This document shows, piece by piece, positions 1-11,491 of a DNA stretch of 64,000 nt. Under the pieces are notes generated by a model, which was given only the letters and a program-made list of their open reading frames with translations, made no database searches and was not told where the DNA came from. The stretch's first letter is position 1; each line of letters starts with the position of its first letter. Source of the DNA: Emiliania huxleyi CCMP1516 (Eukaryota > Haptophyta > Isochrysidales > Noelaerhabdaceae); contig NW_005195368.1 of the NCBI RefSeq assembly GCF_000372725.1, positions 303,910-367,909 of the forward strand. The letters run 5' to 3'. The position numbers were made by a program, and so were the translations under genes.

Positions 1-138
1 TATTGCTGGTTCAGTGCCCTTGACCTCGGAGACGGGGGTCCTGGAGTGGAGGGTGTGCCTGACTACTGCTGCTGCTGTCCAGGAGGGGGAGATAAGGAGG
101 GCTAGGGAGGGAGGGGTGGGTAGAGAGAGAGAGGGAGG

Positions 139-223
<85 letters not shown>

Positions 224-610
224 CGGAGAGGGAGAGAGAGAGAAGGGCGAGGCCGAGGGGGTAACCGCGCCGCCACCAAAGACAAAGACCCAGCCCTCCG
301 CCAGCTCGAGGTCCACCGCGCCGTCGGCGCCGTCGGTCGACATGAGCGACAGGGCCTCGGAGAGCTCGACAAAGGCGAGAAAGTACTCGAAGTTGCCCTC
401 GACGTCGGTGAGATAGGAGAGGCGGCAGCCGGGGTCGAGGACAGTGGTGGGTGCCGCCTGCGCCGCCGCCGCCTCGGCCGCAGCAGCCTCCGCTGCCGCC
501 GCCGCCGCCGCCGCCGCCTCTGCCTTTTCCACCGCGTCTCCAAAGCGCTCTGCCACCGCTGCCGCTTTTCTGGCTCTGCCGCAGATGGGTCCAGCTGCAT
601 GTACACTCAA
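1..610 (-). CDS. Calcineurin-like metallophosphoesterase, 5' part (runs off left edge)
   Basis: The reading frame starts at 610 with an Ala-rich leader (about residues 1-52) and then reads 'YLTDVEGNFEYFLAFV' and 'GWVFVFGG', which resemble the first metal-binding blocks (D-x-E-GN, F-x-GG-D) of an algal/plant metallophosphoesterase family. The expected Asp after FGG is missing in the unspliced frame. The frame enters a GC-initial sequence (GGT G|GC...) and then the (GA)n microsatellite, so an intron probably starts near 265-275 and the Asp would be restored downstream, outside the window. A phosphatase role is family inference; substrate unknown. The start is plausible but not proven. An A-rich box (653-664) lies about 43 nt upstream. 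Confidence 0.55.
122..219. repeat. (GA)n microsatellite
   Basis: About 100 bp of GA dinucleotides with a few GGGA interruptions. It lies in the presumed first intron of the metallophosphoesterase gene; long Ser-Leu or Arg-Glu frames through it are artefacts. Confidence 0.95.
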
Positions 611-1205
611 CGAGGCGACCGGATTGAAGAACGCCCAGAAGGAGACGCGGTGAAAAAGAATTTCAGTTCGGTTTATCGGTGGTTGGGGGTTCTGGCGGTA
701 TCTTTTGTTCTTTCAGTGCATTGCGCGCTCGAGGCATTGCGGCCACCAGAGTCGCTTAGGCGGCTCAGGGCACAACGGGGGGGCAACCCTCGCAACTCCA
801 CACCCGGAGGGCAGGAGCCCCACGGCATTCTCACCAGAAGAGTTCAAGGGGCCCGCCAAGAGGCCGAGACGAGAGTCGAGAGACAGAGAGAGAGAGAGAT
901 CGCGGATGCCGGATCGTCTTCATTCACAGTGGTATACTCTATTAGTATTACTATCTCAGTGTTTTAGTGAGTCTCACTCTTCTTTCACGAGAATGACAAC
1001 AAAAAAATCTCTCTCTCGAATGACGAAATAAAGGGAGGCCCAGCGCGAATAAAAAGAATTTTGGAATCATGCAGCTTGTCCCATGACAGATTCATGCGAG
1101 CGTAGTTGCGACATGGCAAGTGAATTCATGCCCCAGGTACTGTTGATGCGACCATGCGACTGATGCGTGATGGACTGATGGTCATGTCGGCGAGAAGCTC
1201 GCGCC

Positions 1206-1515
1206 TCACGGCACGGCTCTCAACGCCGCACCCACCTCGCTGGGCTCCGCCGGATCGCTCGCCCCTCCCGCGCCGGCCGCGCCCGGGTTTGCGAGCAGTG
1301 GCGGGCCGCCGCCCCGCCACGCCGCCGGCTCGGGCGGCCCCGAGGCCTGCAGCCTCCTCCTCAGCCAGAGGCGGAGCGGCTCGTCGACGTTTGAACGGAC
1401 GACGCCCGCGACCGCGTACGTGCAGAGCAGCGACGCCATCATGTAACTGATGTGGCCGAACCGGCCCTTGCCCGACGGCGGGAGCGAGAAGAGCGCCGCC
1501 AAGTCGGCGGTCTCG

Positions 1516-1547
<32 letters not shown>

Positions 1548-3074
1548 GGGCGCAGCGGAGGCGTTGGCGCCGGCGAGGATGTCGAGGGAGGGGGCGGCGG
1601 TCTCGAGCTTGAGGAAAGCCCACATGATGAGGTAGTGCGAGAGGTAGACCTGGAAGCCGAGCTCGCCAAGCGAGGAGAGGGCCGGGTGGCGCAGCGCGCC
1701 CGCAAAGGCGCCTCCGTCGCCGCACGACGAGGCGAAGAGGAAGAGGCCGAAGAGCGGCGCCTGCTCACAGCTTGAGGTGTGAAGAGACGCTGTTCACACC
1801 TCGAGGGGGAGGCCGAAGAGGGCGGCGCCGCGGCGGTCAGCCAGATCGGCTCGAAGTTGAGACGGCTCCACGCGCGGTTTGGCCACGAGCCTGCGGGCGC
1901 AACACACGGCACGGCAGTCCGTCCGTCAGTGTGACACACCTCATAGACGTGGGGGGAGAGAGTCCGCGTCGGCCTCGAGATAGGGGGAGGGACGCTGCAT
2001 CTAGGGCCGCCGCGCCGTCCTCGCCCGGCCAGTGCGCGACACCGACCAGGAGGAGGAAGAGCGGCACGATGGCGTCGGCGAGACGGCCGAAGAGCCGCGG
2101 CGCCCGCCGGCCCAGCGCCTCGCCCCACCGCGTGCGCACGAGCGCCTCGGCGACGCACATGCCGAAGGCAAAGTCGGGCACTCGAAAGGGCGGCCAGTGG
2201 TACGCGCAGCCGTACGTCGCCCAGCCCATTCCCCCGTGCAAGAGCAGTCGCAGCGGCACGGGCGCGAGGACGAGCAGCAAGCAGAGCAGCAGCGGCGGAA
2301 GCCAGCCGAGTCGGGTCGCGCCACTCGCGGCGCGCAGCCACGACTGGAGGAGCGGGAAGAGGAGCCAGGAGAAGGCGAGCGTGCTCAGCGTCCACGCGGG
2401 CACGTTCGGGTAGTTGTCGTCCCCGCCTGGCGCGAGATTTTGCCGAGATTAGCCGAGAGCGGCCGAGATTACGAGGAGCGCGGGTAGTTGCCGTCGACGC
2501 CTGGCACGCTGACCCGGCCGGGGACGCCCGTCAGCCAGGCCTGGCAGAGGACCAGGCTCAGCAGCATCGAGTCGGCGTGCGCCACCACCCCGTCCCAGTC
2601 GAAGCAAACGCGCCACGCCGCCGTGAGAGCATAGAAGAGGTAGTACGAGCCGAGGATCGCGCCGAACCGCTTTGCGTAGAAGCGCAGCACGGCCGGCCAC
2701 GCGTCGTAGCGAGCGTCGTGGTAGGCGTAGTGCGTGATGAAGCCAGAGAGGATGATAAAACCTTGCACTGCGACGTACCCGCGGCCGAGCAGCAGCGTGA
2801 AGACGCCCTCCTGCGGCGGGAAGGAGCAGTAGTGGCCAAGAACGATCCAGCCGGAAAGTAGCGCACGCATGCCGGAGATGTGGTCGAGCGGAGGCCGCCG
2901 CTGCGTCTTCATGCGTCCCGAGGAGCAGCGACGAAGCGCAGCTTGGCTCCCCTCTGCTCCCCTTTGCCACAAGGAGGCCGGGTTCATGCTACCTCCTGTA
3001 TCGGGGTTATTGCGTTTACGAGGTGTGAACGTGAACAGAGTAGCCAGATCGCTGTCGATCGTTACGGCACGCAT
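1206..3074 (-). CDS. Acyltransferase-3 family membrane protein
   Basis: Four-exon model: 3074-2501, 2426-2016, 1890-1829, 1760-1206 (533 codons plus stop, phases consistent). The N-terminal exon has 'RALLSGWIVLGHY' and 'YVAVQGFIILSGFITHY', followed by 'FYAKRFGAILGSYYLFY'. Exon 2 gives 'YPNVPAWTLSTLAFSWLLFP', the typical AWTLS...FP block of OafA/YrhL-like acyltransferases, and further hydrophobic segments follow. The end reads 'ELGFQVYLSHYLIMWAFLK'. The family transfers acyl groups at membranes; substrate unknown. All three introns model as GC-AG (2427-2500, 1891-2015, 1761-1828). The first and third begin with a copy of the next exon's start. The intron-2 donor is chosen by phase only. Internal Met codons leave the start uncertain. 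Confidence 0.8.
1761..1805 (-). repeat. Introner-like intronic element, copy 1
   Basis: 45 bp containing a perfect 10-bp palindrome (GAGGTGTGAA / TTCACACCTC). It fills the acyltransferase intron 1761-1828 from the exon echo to the 3' AG. It matches 17982-18026 at about 39 of 45 positions. The gene-sense strand also matches the 3' part of the EttA intron ending at 41468 (about 29 of 36) and resembles the ankyrin-RING intron ending at 49848. Confidence 0.75.
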
Positions 3075-4998
3075 GGGGGGCCTCCCGGACGCATGATCCT
3101 AGCCCAATAAGTTCCACGGAGCAGATTTGGATTTTTGACAGAATTAATGCACTGCCCCCGCGCGGTACTAACGATCGTAGTTTTGGGGGCGGCGCCCCTC
3201 ACGGCACCACACCGCCGCAGGACAGCCCGAGATTAGCCTAGCAGTGAGGGGGAATCGCCTGCCGGTCGGCTTGGCACGAGCCAAGCACTTGGTGGCCGTC
3301 AACCGAGTCGGGTCCGAGCGGCGCCTCAGGTGGGTGCCACGGCGTCCGCACGAAGACGTGGCGGGGTGAGGAGCCAGGGGTGGTGAACACCTCCCCGTTC
3401 GGCCATCGTGTTACGACATCCGACCTGCTTTAAACCGACCTGCTATCACGGCAGCATGCGTCGACTGCCATTCGTCGTCGTGGCGGTGTTGGCGTGCGCG
3501 AATGCTCAACATTCGCGCGGCACCGACTACGCGGCTCCCAAGAGCGCTGTACACGCTGACGTCTGACGATGGTGTCGATCTCGTCGTCTGCGATGCTCGG
3601 CAACAACCACCTCAACAACACCCGCTATATGAGCCAGCTCTGCACATCTCAACCTGTACCAACAGCACAGCAACTTCACCTAGAACTTTGAGAGGCTGCA
3701 ACTGAGGGATAAAAGTACTGCCAGCCAAGTATTGCTGCTGCAACCCTGATTTTCTAACTCTGTGACTCCAATGGGTCTACGTCTCTGCTGTGTTAGATCA
3801 TCAGAGGTGTCGAGGTGGTGTCGAGCGGTGTCGAGCGGTGTCGAGCGGTGTCGAGCGGTGTCGAGCGGTGTCGAGCGGTGTCGAGGTGTCGAGTTTGGCA
3901 CCTTGACACGGACGAGCGTGGTACCAGCCTAGATGGTGTCGAGGGGTGTCGAGGGGTGTCGAGGGTGTCGAGTTGGCATGGGGTGTCGAGGTGTCGAGTT
4001 GGTGTCGAGGTTTGGTGTCGAGGTGTCGAGGCCAGGGCTCAGGCCTGCCTGCTACACGATGGCGACGTTCTCAGGGTTCTGTCGGCGTGCTTTTGCTGCC
4101 TCCCGCTTGGAGTCGGCAGTAAAGCAAGTGGGTGGAAGCGGGGGCGACAGGGACGGCGGCGGCGGCGGCAGGGGGCTGGGGGGTCGGCGATGCCGAGATG
4201 TGTGCCCATGTTTGTGCGTGGGGGGCGTTGCACGCCGCGGATCAGGCCGGGCGGCGGGGAGGAATCGGACGGCGACAGCGGCGGCAGGGAGGGGCAGTGG
4301 CGGTGACCCAGGGATGGTGGCAACCGCCGCGAGCGGGATGCAGCCGGCGAGGCGAGGTGACAGGTGGGCGCGACCGTTGCGCGCTGTTCGAGTGCGCACG
4401 ACAAAGCAGCTCTGATGCCATGGTGACCTGCGTGCGCGGGTATGGCAGGGGTCGCGCCGCAGCCCGTGCTCACCGGGGGCTCAGTCTCGATGGGGAGTGG
4501 GGGGGGAGAGAGAGCAGCCAGGCCCGCGTACCGGTAATGCGAGACACATTGACAGTTGGAGCCGCCCGCGGCTTGCAGAGCGTTTGAGAGTTGTCGGGCT
4601 ACGTGCGCATGTGCCATGTCGCGGGCGACGCCCGTCCGCAGCTGACACGTCGTGGTGACGATGATGGCGAGAGGTTTTAGAGCGAGGAGCCCACGGTGGA
4701 GAGGAGCGGCATTGGCCCTGTCTGGGCTCGCTCGAGTTTTAGCGGTCTGGGCATGGGCATGGGCGCGGCAAAATCTTGTATCAGAAAGAAAAGAAATAAG
4801 CGCACGAGGAATGGAAAGAAAGAAATAAAGAACGAAAACAGAAACCCCAAGGGAGGGATGGAGGTGCGAAAATTGCGAGAATTCTTTTCCTGCTGTGCCT
4901 GTGATAGTACTAGCACGCGCCAGTTCGCAACCGGTGTCGAGCGTGTGTGTGTCTTTGGAGCGACGGCGTTGTGATTTTTTTCCTGCTTCATCCGACAG
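3075..4998. other. Intergenic, no gene recognised; minisatellite at 3803-4035
   Basis: No frame here shows a recognisable domain. 3803-4035 is a tandem array built on TGTCGAGCGG / TGTCGAGG units of about 10 bp. 4770-4890 is A/G-rich and carries CCAAGGGAGGGATGG (4847-4861) and an inverted copy of the AAAAGAATTC box just upstream of the next gene. Confidence 0.7.
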
Positions 4999-5463
4999 AT
5001 GGCCTCTTCGCTGTTCCTCACCCTTGCGCAGCCAATCGTCGCCACGCTGCACGCTGCGCCGCCGACGCTGCACGTTGCGCCGCCGACGCAGCCTCGCGCT
5101 TCGCTGCCTCCTCTGCGCCCTCGAGCTGCCGTGCTGCTGGCGGAGCCGGCGGCAGACGAGTGCGGGTTGGACGAGCCGCAGCTGGAGTGCGCGGTTCGCA
5201 GGCAGGTGGACGGGCCGTGGGCAGATGCGTGGGCCAGGTACGTACTGCTTCGGCCCGGCATGAGCTACCGCGAGCTCAAGGAGGCGACGCGGCGGCGCAA
5301 CAGGCTACGTCCCGAAGACCGGATTCCCGGCACTTTTCGCACTGTGGTCCTCGTGCACGCGGTCTGCTTCACCGCTGCGATCCCAGCACTGCTGAGGAAC
5401 GACGCCGTGTTTCCAAAGCTCCTCGAGGCCGCCGCATCTGGCGTGGTGCGGGCTGGCATATAG
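4999..5463 (+). CDS. Small plastid-type protein, function unknown
   Basis: Uninterrupted 154-codon frame. Residues 1-50 are Ala/Pro/Arg-rich with a hydrophobic start ('MASSLFLTLAQPIVATLHA'), like a signal plus transit leader. The mature part reads 'WADAWARYVLLRPGMSYREL', then a basic stretch and one membrane-like segment ('TVVLVHAVCFTAAIPALL'), then 'LLEAAASGVV'. Family not recognised. The purine-rich box 4847-4861 lies about 140 nt upstream. Coding looks likely from composition and the ordered leader/TM layout; plastid location is inference. Confidence 0.55.
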   Translation: MASSLFLTLAQPIVATLHAAPPTLHVAPPTQPRASLPPLRPRAAVLLAEPAADECGLDEPQLECAVRRQVDGPWADAWARYVLLRPGMSYRELKEATRRRNRLRPEDRIPGTFRTVVLVHAVCFTAAIPALLRNDAVFPKLLEAAASGVVRAGI

Positions 5464-5731
5464 CGCCGCTCGAATATACAGCATGTACTCTGGGTCCCGA
5501 GGGTGGGTGCATGCATAGAGTTCTCCTTGGACGGTGTTGTTTTACGAGACATTTCCGCGGGGTCTATCTGCGTCAGAGCTCTCTGCCCCGAATCTCTCGC
5601 GCGCGCCGGAGAGGGCCAGCGGAGAGCCCCACAGATACGCCGCGCCGCGGAGCGGCTGGCAGGGGGGGGCCCGGCTCGCCGCACACGCCGGACGGAACCC
5701 GTGGACGCCGCCGGGGCCGGGAGCAAGCGTC

Positions 5732-8700
5732 TCACGAGTAGTAGATGTGCCAGATATTCACTCTGTCCTGGGCCGTCGGGTCGTTCTCCACCGTCAGGAC
5801 GTAGTCCTCCCCCTCGTACCCGTCCGTCTCGCCGTTGCGCGCCGCGTCGTACTTGTCGAGCAGCAGCTGGTAGGCAAAACACATGCCCTTTTTGCACGCG
5901 TTGGCGCACCCCGGCGTGCACCCACGAATCGCCTTTTTGCCGTCCGGGCCATAGCCCGGCGCTGGCTGCCCGTCCGAGTGCTTGCGCAGGCCTGCGTGCC
6001 ACAGGGACAGCTTCTCCGACCCTTTGAGGACGGTGCGGATGCCGACGAAGCCGTTCTTCACCCCGCGCAGCAGGAAGGACGCGCTCTTTGCAATTTGCAC
6101 CATGCCCCGCCCATCGCTGTGCCCGATCATCATGCAGCTCGAATTCTCACCCCGGCCGCAGTAGTGGCCGGGCCGGTAGGTGCCGTCGCAGTGCCCCGGC
6201 GGCCTGCCCGTCACCTTCACGCCCTCTAGCAGCTGCTGGATGTCGGACTCGTTGGCGTCGAGGCGCCGGGAGCTCGGATTCCACCAATCGTCACGCTGTA
6301 TGCGCGCGGCGAAGCGGTCGGCGTGCACCTTGGCCAAAGCAAAGGGTGGGTGAGGACGGTGCAAGAGGGAGGGAGCGGCAGATGCCGACACAGCGGTGCC
6401 GATGGCGGCGGCAAGGGTCGAGGCCACGGAGGTGGGGCGGGAGGGCGAGAGTAAGGGAGTGACGAGCGGGAGTGAGTGCGCCTTCAACACCCGCCCCTCT
6501 CTCGACTCGCTCGTCGGGGCGAGGCTCGCGCTCCGGTGCCACCACTCGGCCTGGAGGGCGCGGCTCGCGGCGGCGCCGCCGCCGTTGGCGACGCGCAGCA
6601 CATCCAATGCGCCCTCGGGTAGGGCTTGCTCTGGGACGGGCACGTCCGGCCCGTAATAGAAGGGCTCGGGGGGGAGTATGCCGAACTTGCGTTGCGCGTC
6701 GGCGTCCAGCCTCTCGGTGAGGAGCACGCCGGCCTTGTCCACGAGGAGGTTGGCGATCCCGCCCGCCTCGACCGCGCGCGGCGTAAAATGTGTCGCGCAC
6801 CGCCACGCGTAACCACACCTAACAGGGATCGCGGCAGGAGGCGTCGACGAGGCGCCGAGGAGGTGTGCCGACTAGTGAGTCGAGGAGGCTCCGCGCCAGC
6901 GTTTCCTCGTCTCGACGTCGACGCCGCGGTAGTTCGCGCCGATCCCTCTGATGCAGCCCCCGGTGACGTTGGCCCTCGCACGCGCGCGTATCGCGGCGTA
7001 TTTTCCCTTCACGTGCCACAGCTCGCCGGTGAGCGGGGTGCCATGCTCCGTCACGTACCGCTGGAACGTCTGTAGCGCGTCCTCCATCGCGCTGAGGAAG
7101 AAGTACGCGAGCAGCCGGCCACGGAAGCGGTGCGACCTCCATCCAGGGTGCCAGCTAACCTGAGAGCCTGGGGCAGCCCCCTGCGTCTTAGGCGGGGTAA
7201 CATCGGGCCGGTCCACCCAGCAGACGGCGTTGTACTTGCGGGGGTTGCGAGTGTCGCCACAGAGGTTCACGTGCGGCGCGCACTTCATGTACCGCATTGC
7301 GTAGGGGATGTCTCTCTCGGCCTGCTCCTCGCTCTCGGTCGCTATCATTGGCCCAGCGCTGGCATGGAAGCCACCCACGTCTGCGCCCCACACGTTGGCA
7401 TAAAAATGCATCTGGGGTTCATACGCCGCCGAAAACGGCGCGAGGAACGGCGGGCGGCTCCCGCTCATCGTCTGCGTTTGGAAAAACAGGCCGAATTCCC
7501 TCTCCGTCATTGAGCTGTCCCACAGGATAACGTCGACGTTCTGGCCGTACTTGATGGGGCCACAGTACGTGCTCTGGTCCGTCCCCATGCCGCCCATGGC
7601 CGCGTTGCGCGAGACCAGCGTGATTCCGAGCCGCTTGAACACCGGCTCCAGCACCTCGTGCATCTGAATCGTGTACGACTGCCAAAAGTTGTTGCCGTGT
7701 CCGACCGCGGCGCTGTGGCCACCGAGTGCAACCGTAAACTCGTCGTTGGTCATCAGCGCGTGCAGCATCCGCCGGGCGAGGCCCTCGTACGACCTCGCCG
7801 TGGTGAACGCGTTGTAGAAACCCGGCTTCGCCGCCTTGGGGTTTTTGAGCTCGTCCTCCTTGGCGATCCAAATCTTGAACAGGTCCTTGGCGCCGGCATA
7901 CTCCTGCTCGATCGCGTCTACACATCAGTGGGGGCCGAGGGCTCAGAGAGCAAGGGTCGTCGAGGACACATTCGCAGGCCCCTCCCTCGATCGCGCCCTT
8001 TGTCGCGCCGACGAGGTTGAGGCTGGCGTCGAGAAAGTGGTTCACGTACACGGCGTCCGTCTGCCAGCTATTTTCCGGGAAGGCGTCGTCCGGCACGTCA
8101 CCGTGTGGGTAGGCCCAGTAGTCGGGCACGGGCCTCGTCCCCTCAAAGTCGTCCCAGAACTGGAAGAGCTCGCTCTGCGGCGAGAGACCTGCCGCCGGCG
8201 CGGAGCCAAACGCGCCCCCAAAGGGCGGAGGCACGGGCGCCGGCGGGGCGGGAAGGGGGACATAGGCTGCTGCGGGGGGGGCCGAGGAAAGCGCCAAAGC
8301 CGGAGGAGCAGCCGAAGATGGTTGCGACGCGGTCGCAGCCACTGCGCCAGTGGCGGAGCCTGTGCCACTCGCGCAGTAAGATCCCGCCTCGGGGGAGGCG
8401 CTCCCGGCGCTGGTGTTGTATGAGGGCGGGTACTTGCCGCCGAGAAACGAACCGTGCACCTGGCAGGGGAGGGTGAGGAGAGCTGGCGGTCTCGAGGACG
8501 CTGCCGGAGTCTGCTCCAAAGTGGGGGCCTTGGCAGGCGAGCTGTGTGCACTAGTGGCGGCCGGCACCTGTGCCTCGACCTTTGCGAGAGCATACAGCTC
8601 GCACTTGGGGTCATTCGCCCGCGGGTGCCAGGCGGCCGCGCTCGGGCCGCAGCAGCGCTGGACGATGGACCACCACTGCATGTGCTCCTGTATTGCAAGT

Positions 8701-9406
8701 CCCGTGCCTCGGGTGGGGAATCCGGGGGGGCTTGTGTCTACAAAAGTGCGCCTGGAGATGCCGCGTCTCGGTGCCGGTCAGATCAAACTCCTGCGCGGGC
8801 GACCGAAGCGCTGGGTCATGCGACCGCACCTGCCTCAAGTCATTCCCGGCTCATTCCCGGCCCAATCTCGGCTCAATCCCGGTCGACCTTTGCGAGCGAG
8901 TCTAGCTCTGAAACGGAGCCCTTGTGCAGCATCGCGGGAATGTGGAGCGTGTAGTTGCATCGCCCGTCGACCGGCTCGTGGGTGGCGGACGAGCAGAAGA
9001 CGGCGCCGCCCGGCGGCGCGTCCGCGATCGATGACAGCTGCGTCACCCTGGCGTACGGCACGGCAGAGGCCGGCACCCCAGGTACGGCGGAGGCCGGCAC
9101 GGCAGAGGCCTCATCCTGGCGGCAACCCACCGGCTCCGGCTTGCCCGACCGGAGGGCGCACAAGCGGAGGACGGAGCAGAGCGCGTACCACTGGAAGGTG
9201 GCGCCGGACTGCTTTGAGCCGTACTGCAGTACGGTCGTTCCGTTGCTGCAATTCACCATGCGCGGCCGGCGGCGGCGGCGGCGGCGGCTCAGCGCGGTGC
9301 GGAGTCGGTATGACGCGTGTTTGGGACGCGTCCAATGGACGATGGACGGATCCCCGCTACGTTGTTCGCTAGTGTAGCAGCAGACGCGCTTCCTTTTCTT
9401 CTTCAC
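5732..9406 (-). CDS. Large multi-exon protein, SGNH-hydrolase-like region, exact function unknown
   Basis: Exons modelled as 9406-8888, 8829-8752, 8687-7997, 7917 to about 6870, about 6813 to 6482, and 6328-5732. The 8687 exon is Pro/Ala-rich, then 'FWDDFEGTRPVPDYW'. The next has 'VALGGHSAAVGHGNNFWQSY' and 'VDVILWDSSMTE', reminiscent of the G-H-S and W-D-S blocks of SGNH-type proteins from diatoms and haptophytes. The C-terminal exon is Cys-rich ('GYCGRGENSS'-like region, 'CTPGCANACKKGMC'), suggesting an extracellular or lumenal protein. Introns 6329-6481, 7918-7996 and 8688-8751 are GC-AG; 8830-8887 is GT-AG with a GGGAATGAGCC-type satellite. The junction near 6815-6870 and the start are unresolved. 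Catalysis is not claimed. Confidence 0.6.
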
Positions 9407-9474
9407 CTCGCCGTACCCCTAGTGGTCGGATGGACGGGGCCATCAAAGAGGCCAACTGAGAGGCTAACACCTGC

Positions 9475-10302
9475 ATGCTCGCCAAGGTCCGAATACGCCC
9501 CACGGGGATGGCGGCCGACATGGCCGCCGCAGGATGCCTTGCCGTCGCTGCAGATACCCTGTGTCAAAAGGTCATCGAGGAGCGTGAACGGATAGACTGG
9601 CGCCGAGCAGGCGCTCTTGCTCACCCAGCTGCATTCGGAGCGGCTGTGGTGCCTCACGGCTCCCGCAAGAGTTCACCGCATGCGCGTGCCCGATACAGGC
9701 GCCCTCGCCGCCTTCAACGGCCTGTACGTCGGCGGATTCCTGCATGTGCTCTACCAGTGCTACTCCCCCGTCGTCTCTGCGGTCGCGACGCGCATGGCGG
9801 CCTCCAGCGCGCTCCGCTCCACGGCGTCTCCGCAGCACGCCCTGGGCTGCGCGGTCGTCGACAACCTCCACTGCGGCTCGCTATACATCCCTGCCTTCTT
9901 TGCGTGCGTCGGCACGATGCAGGGCCAGACCCTCGGCGAGGTGTGGCGCGCCTCTCTCGTTCCTCGCCTCTCTCTGCGCCCCTTCCCGCCGCTGCTCCCG
10001 CCCTCACCGCCCCCGCCCTCACCGCCCCCGCCCTCCCCGGCAAGGCTCTCGCGCTGCTGCAGGGCGAGTGGTGGCCGACCTACACCTCGTGCACCGCCTT
10101 TTGGATCCCCTTCATGGCCGCCAACTTCAGGATGGTGGCGCCGGCGAGGCGCGTGCAGGCCATGGCGGTGGCGAACATGTTTTGGAACGTGGTGATCGAC
10201 TACCTCGCCCACCGCCAGCTCCACGCCCCGCCCTCGCCCGAACGGCCGGCGCTGCTCTTCCGCACTGAGCAGCCGAAGACGGTGGTTTGGCCGCTCTGCT
10301 AG
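9475..10302 (+). CDS. Mpv17/PMP22 family membrane protein
   Basis: Three exons: 9475-9610, 9699-9940, 10045-10302, giving 211 aa in consistent phase. N-terminal 'GCLAVAADTLCQKVIEERER...DWRRAG' is the family's D-x-x-CQ...DWRR block. The middle exon has 'FNGLYVGGFLHVLYQCY'. The end has 'GEWWPTYTSCTAFWIPFMAA', 'NFRMVAP' and 'NVVIDYLAHR', the family signature W..FW...NF..V.P..R. The family forms small channels in peroxisomal, mitochondrial or plastid membranes; compartment not deducible. Intron 9611-9698 is GC-AG with an imperfect echo (GGCGCTCTTGCTC / GGCGCCCTCGCC); 9941-10044 is GT-AG with a C-rich 15-bp-type repeat. Confidence 0.88.
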   Translation: MLAKVRIRPTGMAADMAAAGCLAVAADTLCQKVIEERERIDWRRAGALAHPAAFGAAVVPHGSRKSSPHARARYRRPRRLQRPVRRRIPACALPVLLPRRLCGRDAHGGLQRAPLHGVSAARPGLRGRRQPPLRLAIHPCLLCVRRHDAGPDPRRGVARLSRSSPLSAPLPAAAPALTAPALTAPALPGKALALLQGEWWPTYTSCTAFWIPFMAANFRMVAPARRVQAMAVANMFWNVVIDYLAHRQLHAPPSPERPALLFRTEQPKTVVWPLC

Positions 10303-11491
10303 CCACAGAGGCCCTCGGCCGACTGTACCTTTCCTTCCGTGTACTTCTTGTTCCTCCTCCTCCTCCACTGCCACCACTCGACTGTCTGAGCCAGCGGGAT
10401 CTACCCGAAGGATGTCCAGTGTCAGGCGGCCCCTGTGCGGTGGTCAGCGCGGCGCCGCGCTACGTGAACCTCCAGGGCGCGCGCGAGCCGCGCCGTGGAG
10501 GCTCCGCGGGTGCCATATAGCGCGTCCTCGCCATGCCGTCTCCCTCGGACTCGTTTGTTCTGTCTTTGCATGTGTGATTGTCAGCTATGTCGTGACTCAG
10601 TCTCTCGCAGAGTCGCAGTCTCGCTCTGACTGCGACATTATGTCTCTGTGTCTCTGTCGCTCACTTTGTGAGCGCAGTCTCGATGTACAGCATGTGCCAT
10701 GCGCTTGGAGCGGGGGCTTTCTACACTTTCTTGTACACTAGTGTTGGTATAATCGGGCTAGAGACCCGTGCATCGTGGGCGCATAATACGCGGACAAACC
10801 GTGTGCACACGCAACATGTACACATGTGCATGTGCATCTGCATGCATATGTTGCGGTGATCCTGTGATCTGTAAGGGTCCGCCCCGCGCCCGCAGGCGCA
10901 TTTTGGCTAGTTCCATTTCACTCTGACACGCTAATCTTGTCATGTGCATGTCGTGTTGTAGCATGTGCTCGGCCTCATTCTCAGGTGCGCGCGTCCTCTA
11001 GTGGTCTGAATGAATGTCTGACTGTGCCCTGTGATCATTTTCAGTGCACAGTGGATGTGGTTCTTACGAACATTTTTGCTTGGGTTGGCCCTTGGCCGGG
11101 TTTTGAGGCGGGCTACCCTTGGGGCTACCCTTGAGGAGGGTCCTCCTCGGGAAAACAAAACGGGCCGTGGAATGAGTCGCAGCCTATAAATCATCGTTGC
11201 GCGCCCACGTTTGATCGAGAGGGGGAGACCGAATCAGTGCACGCCGCGGCCTCCCGAAGTCGTTTCGCGAGCCAAGGCGCGGCCAACCCCAGCCCGCCCT
11301 GCCACCCCGCCCATTCCCCGGCGAGCACGCTGCGGCCGCGCCGCCGACCAGCGCCGCGCCGCCCGCCGGGCCAAAGAGTCTGCCGTCCAAGCGGCGCAGG
11401 AAGTTCCGCTCTCAATCACAACTGCTGCTCGACAGCCACTTCTGCAGCCTACCCAGCACCGCCCAGCCCCGTCACAACCCTCCCGCAGGTG
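10303..11491. other. Noncoding stretch between genes
   Basis: No supported gene. 10520-10960 is lower in GC with CT/TG-rich runs and scattered short frames without domains. 11200-11490 is again GC-rich and may hold a 5' exon or leader of the next gene: CTCCCGCAG just before 11491 would fit an acceptor. Confidence 0.5.

Noticed and set aside
14-967. Long Arg/Glu-rich plus-strand frame through the GA repeat
   Set aside because: Created by the microsatellite and antisense to the metallophosphoesterase frame; no domain.
4039-5073. 344-codon minus-strand frame
   Set aside because: No domain, low-complexity composition, and it overlaps the better-supported plus-strand gene at 4999.
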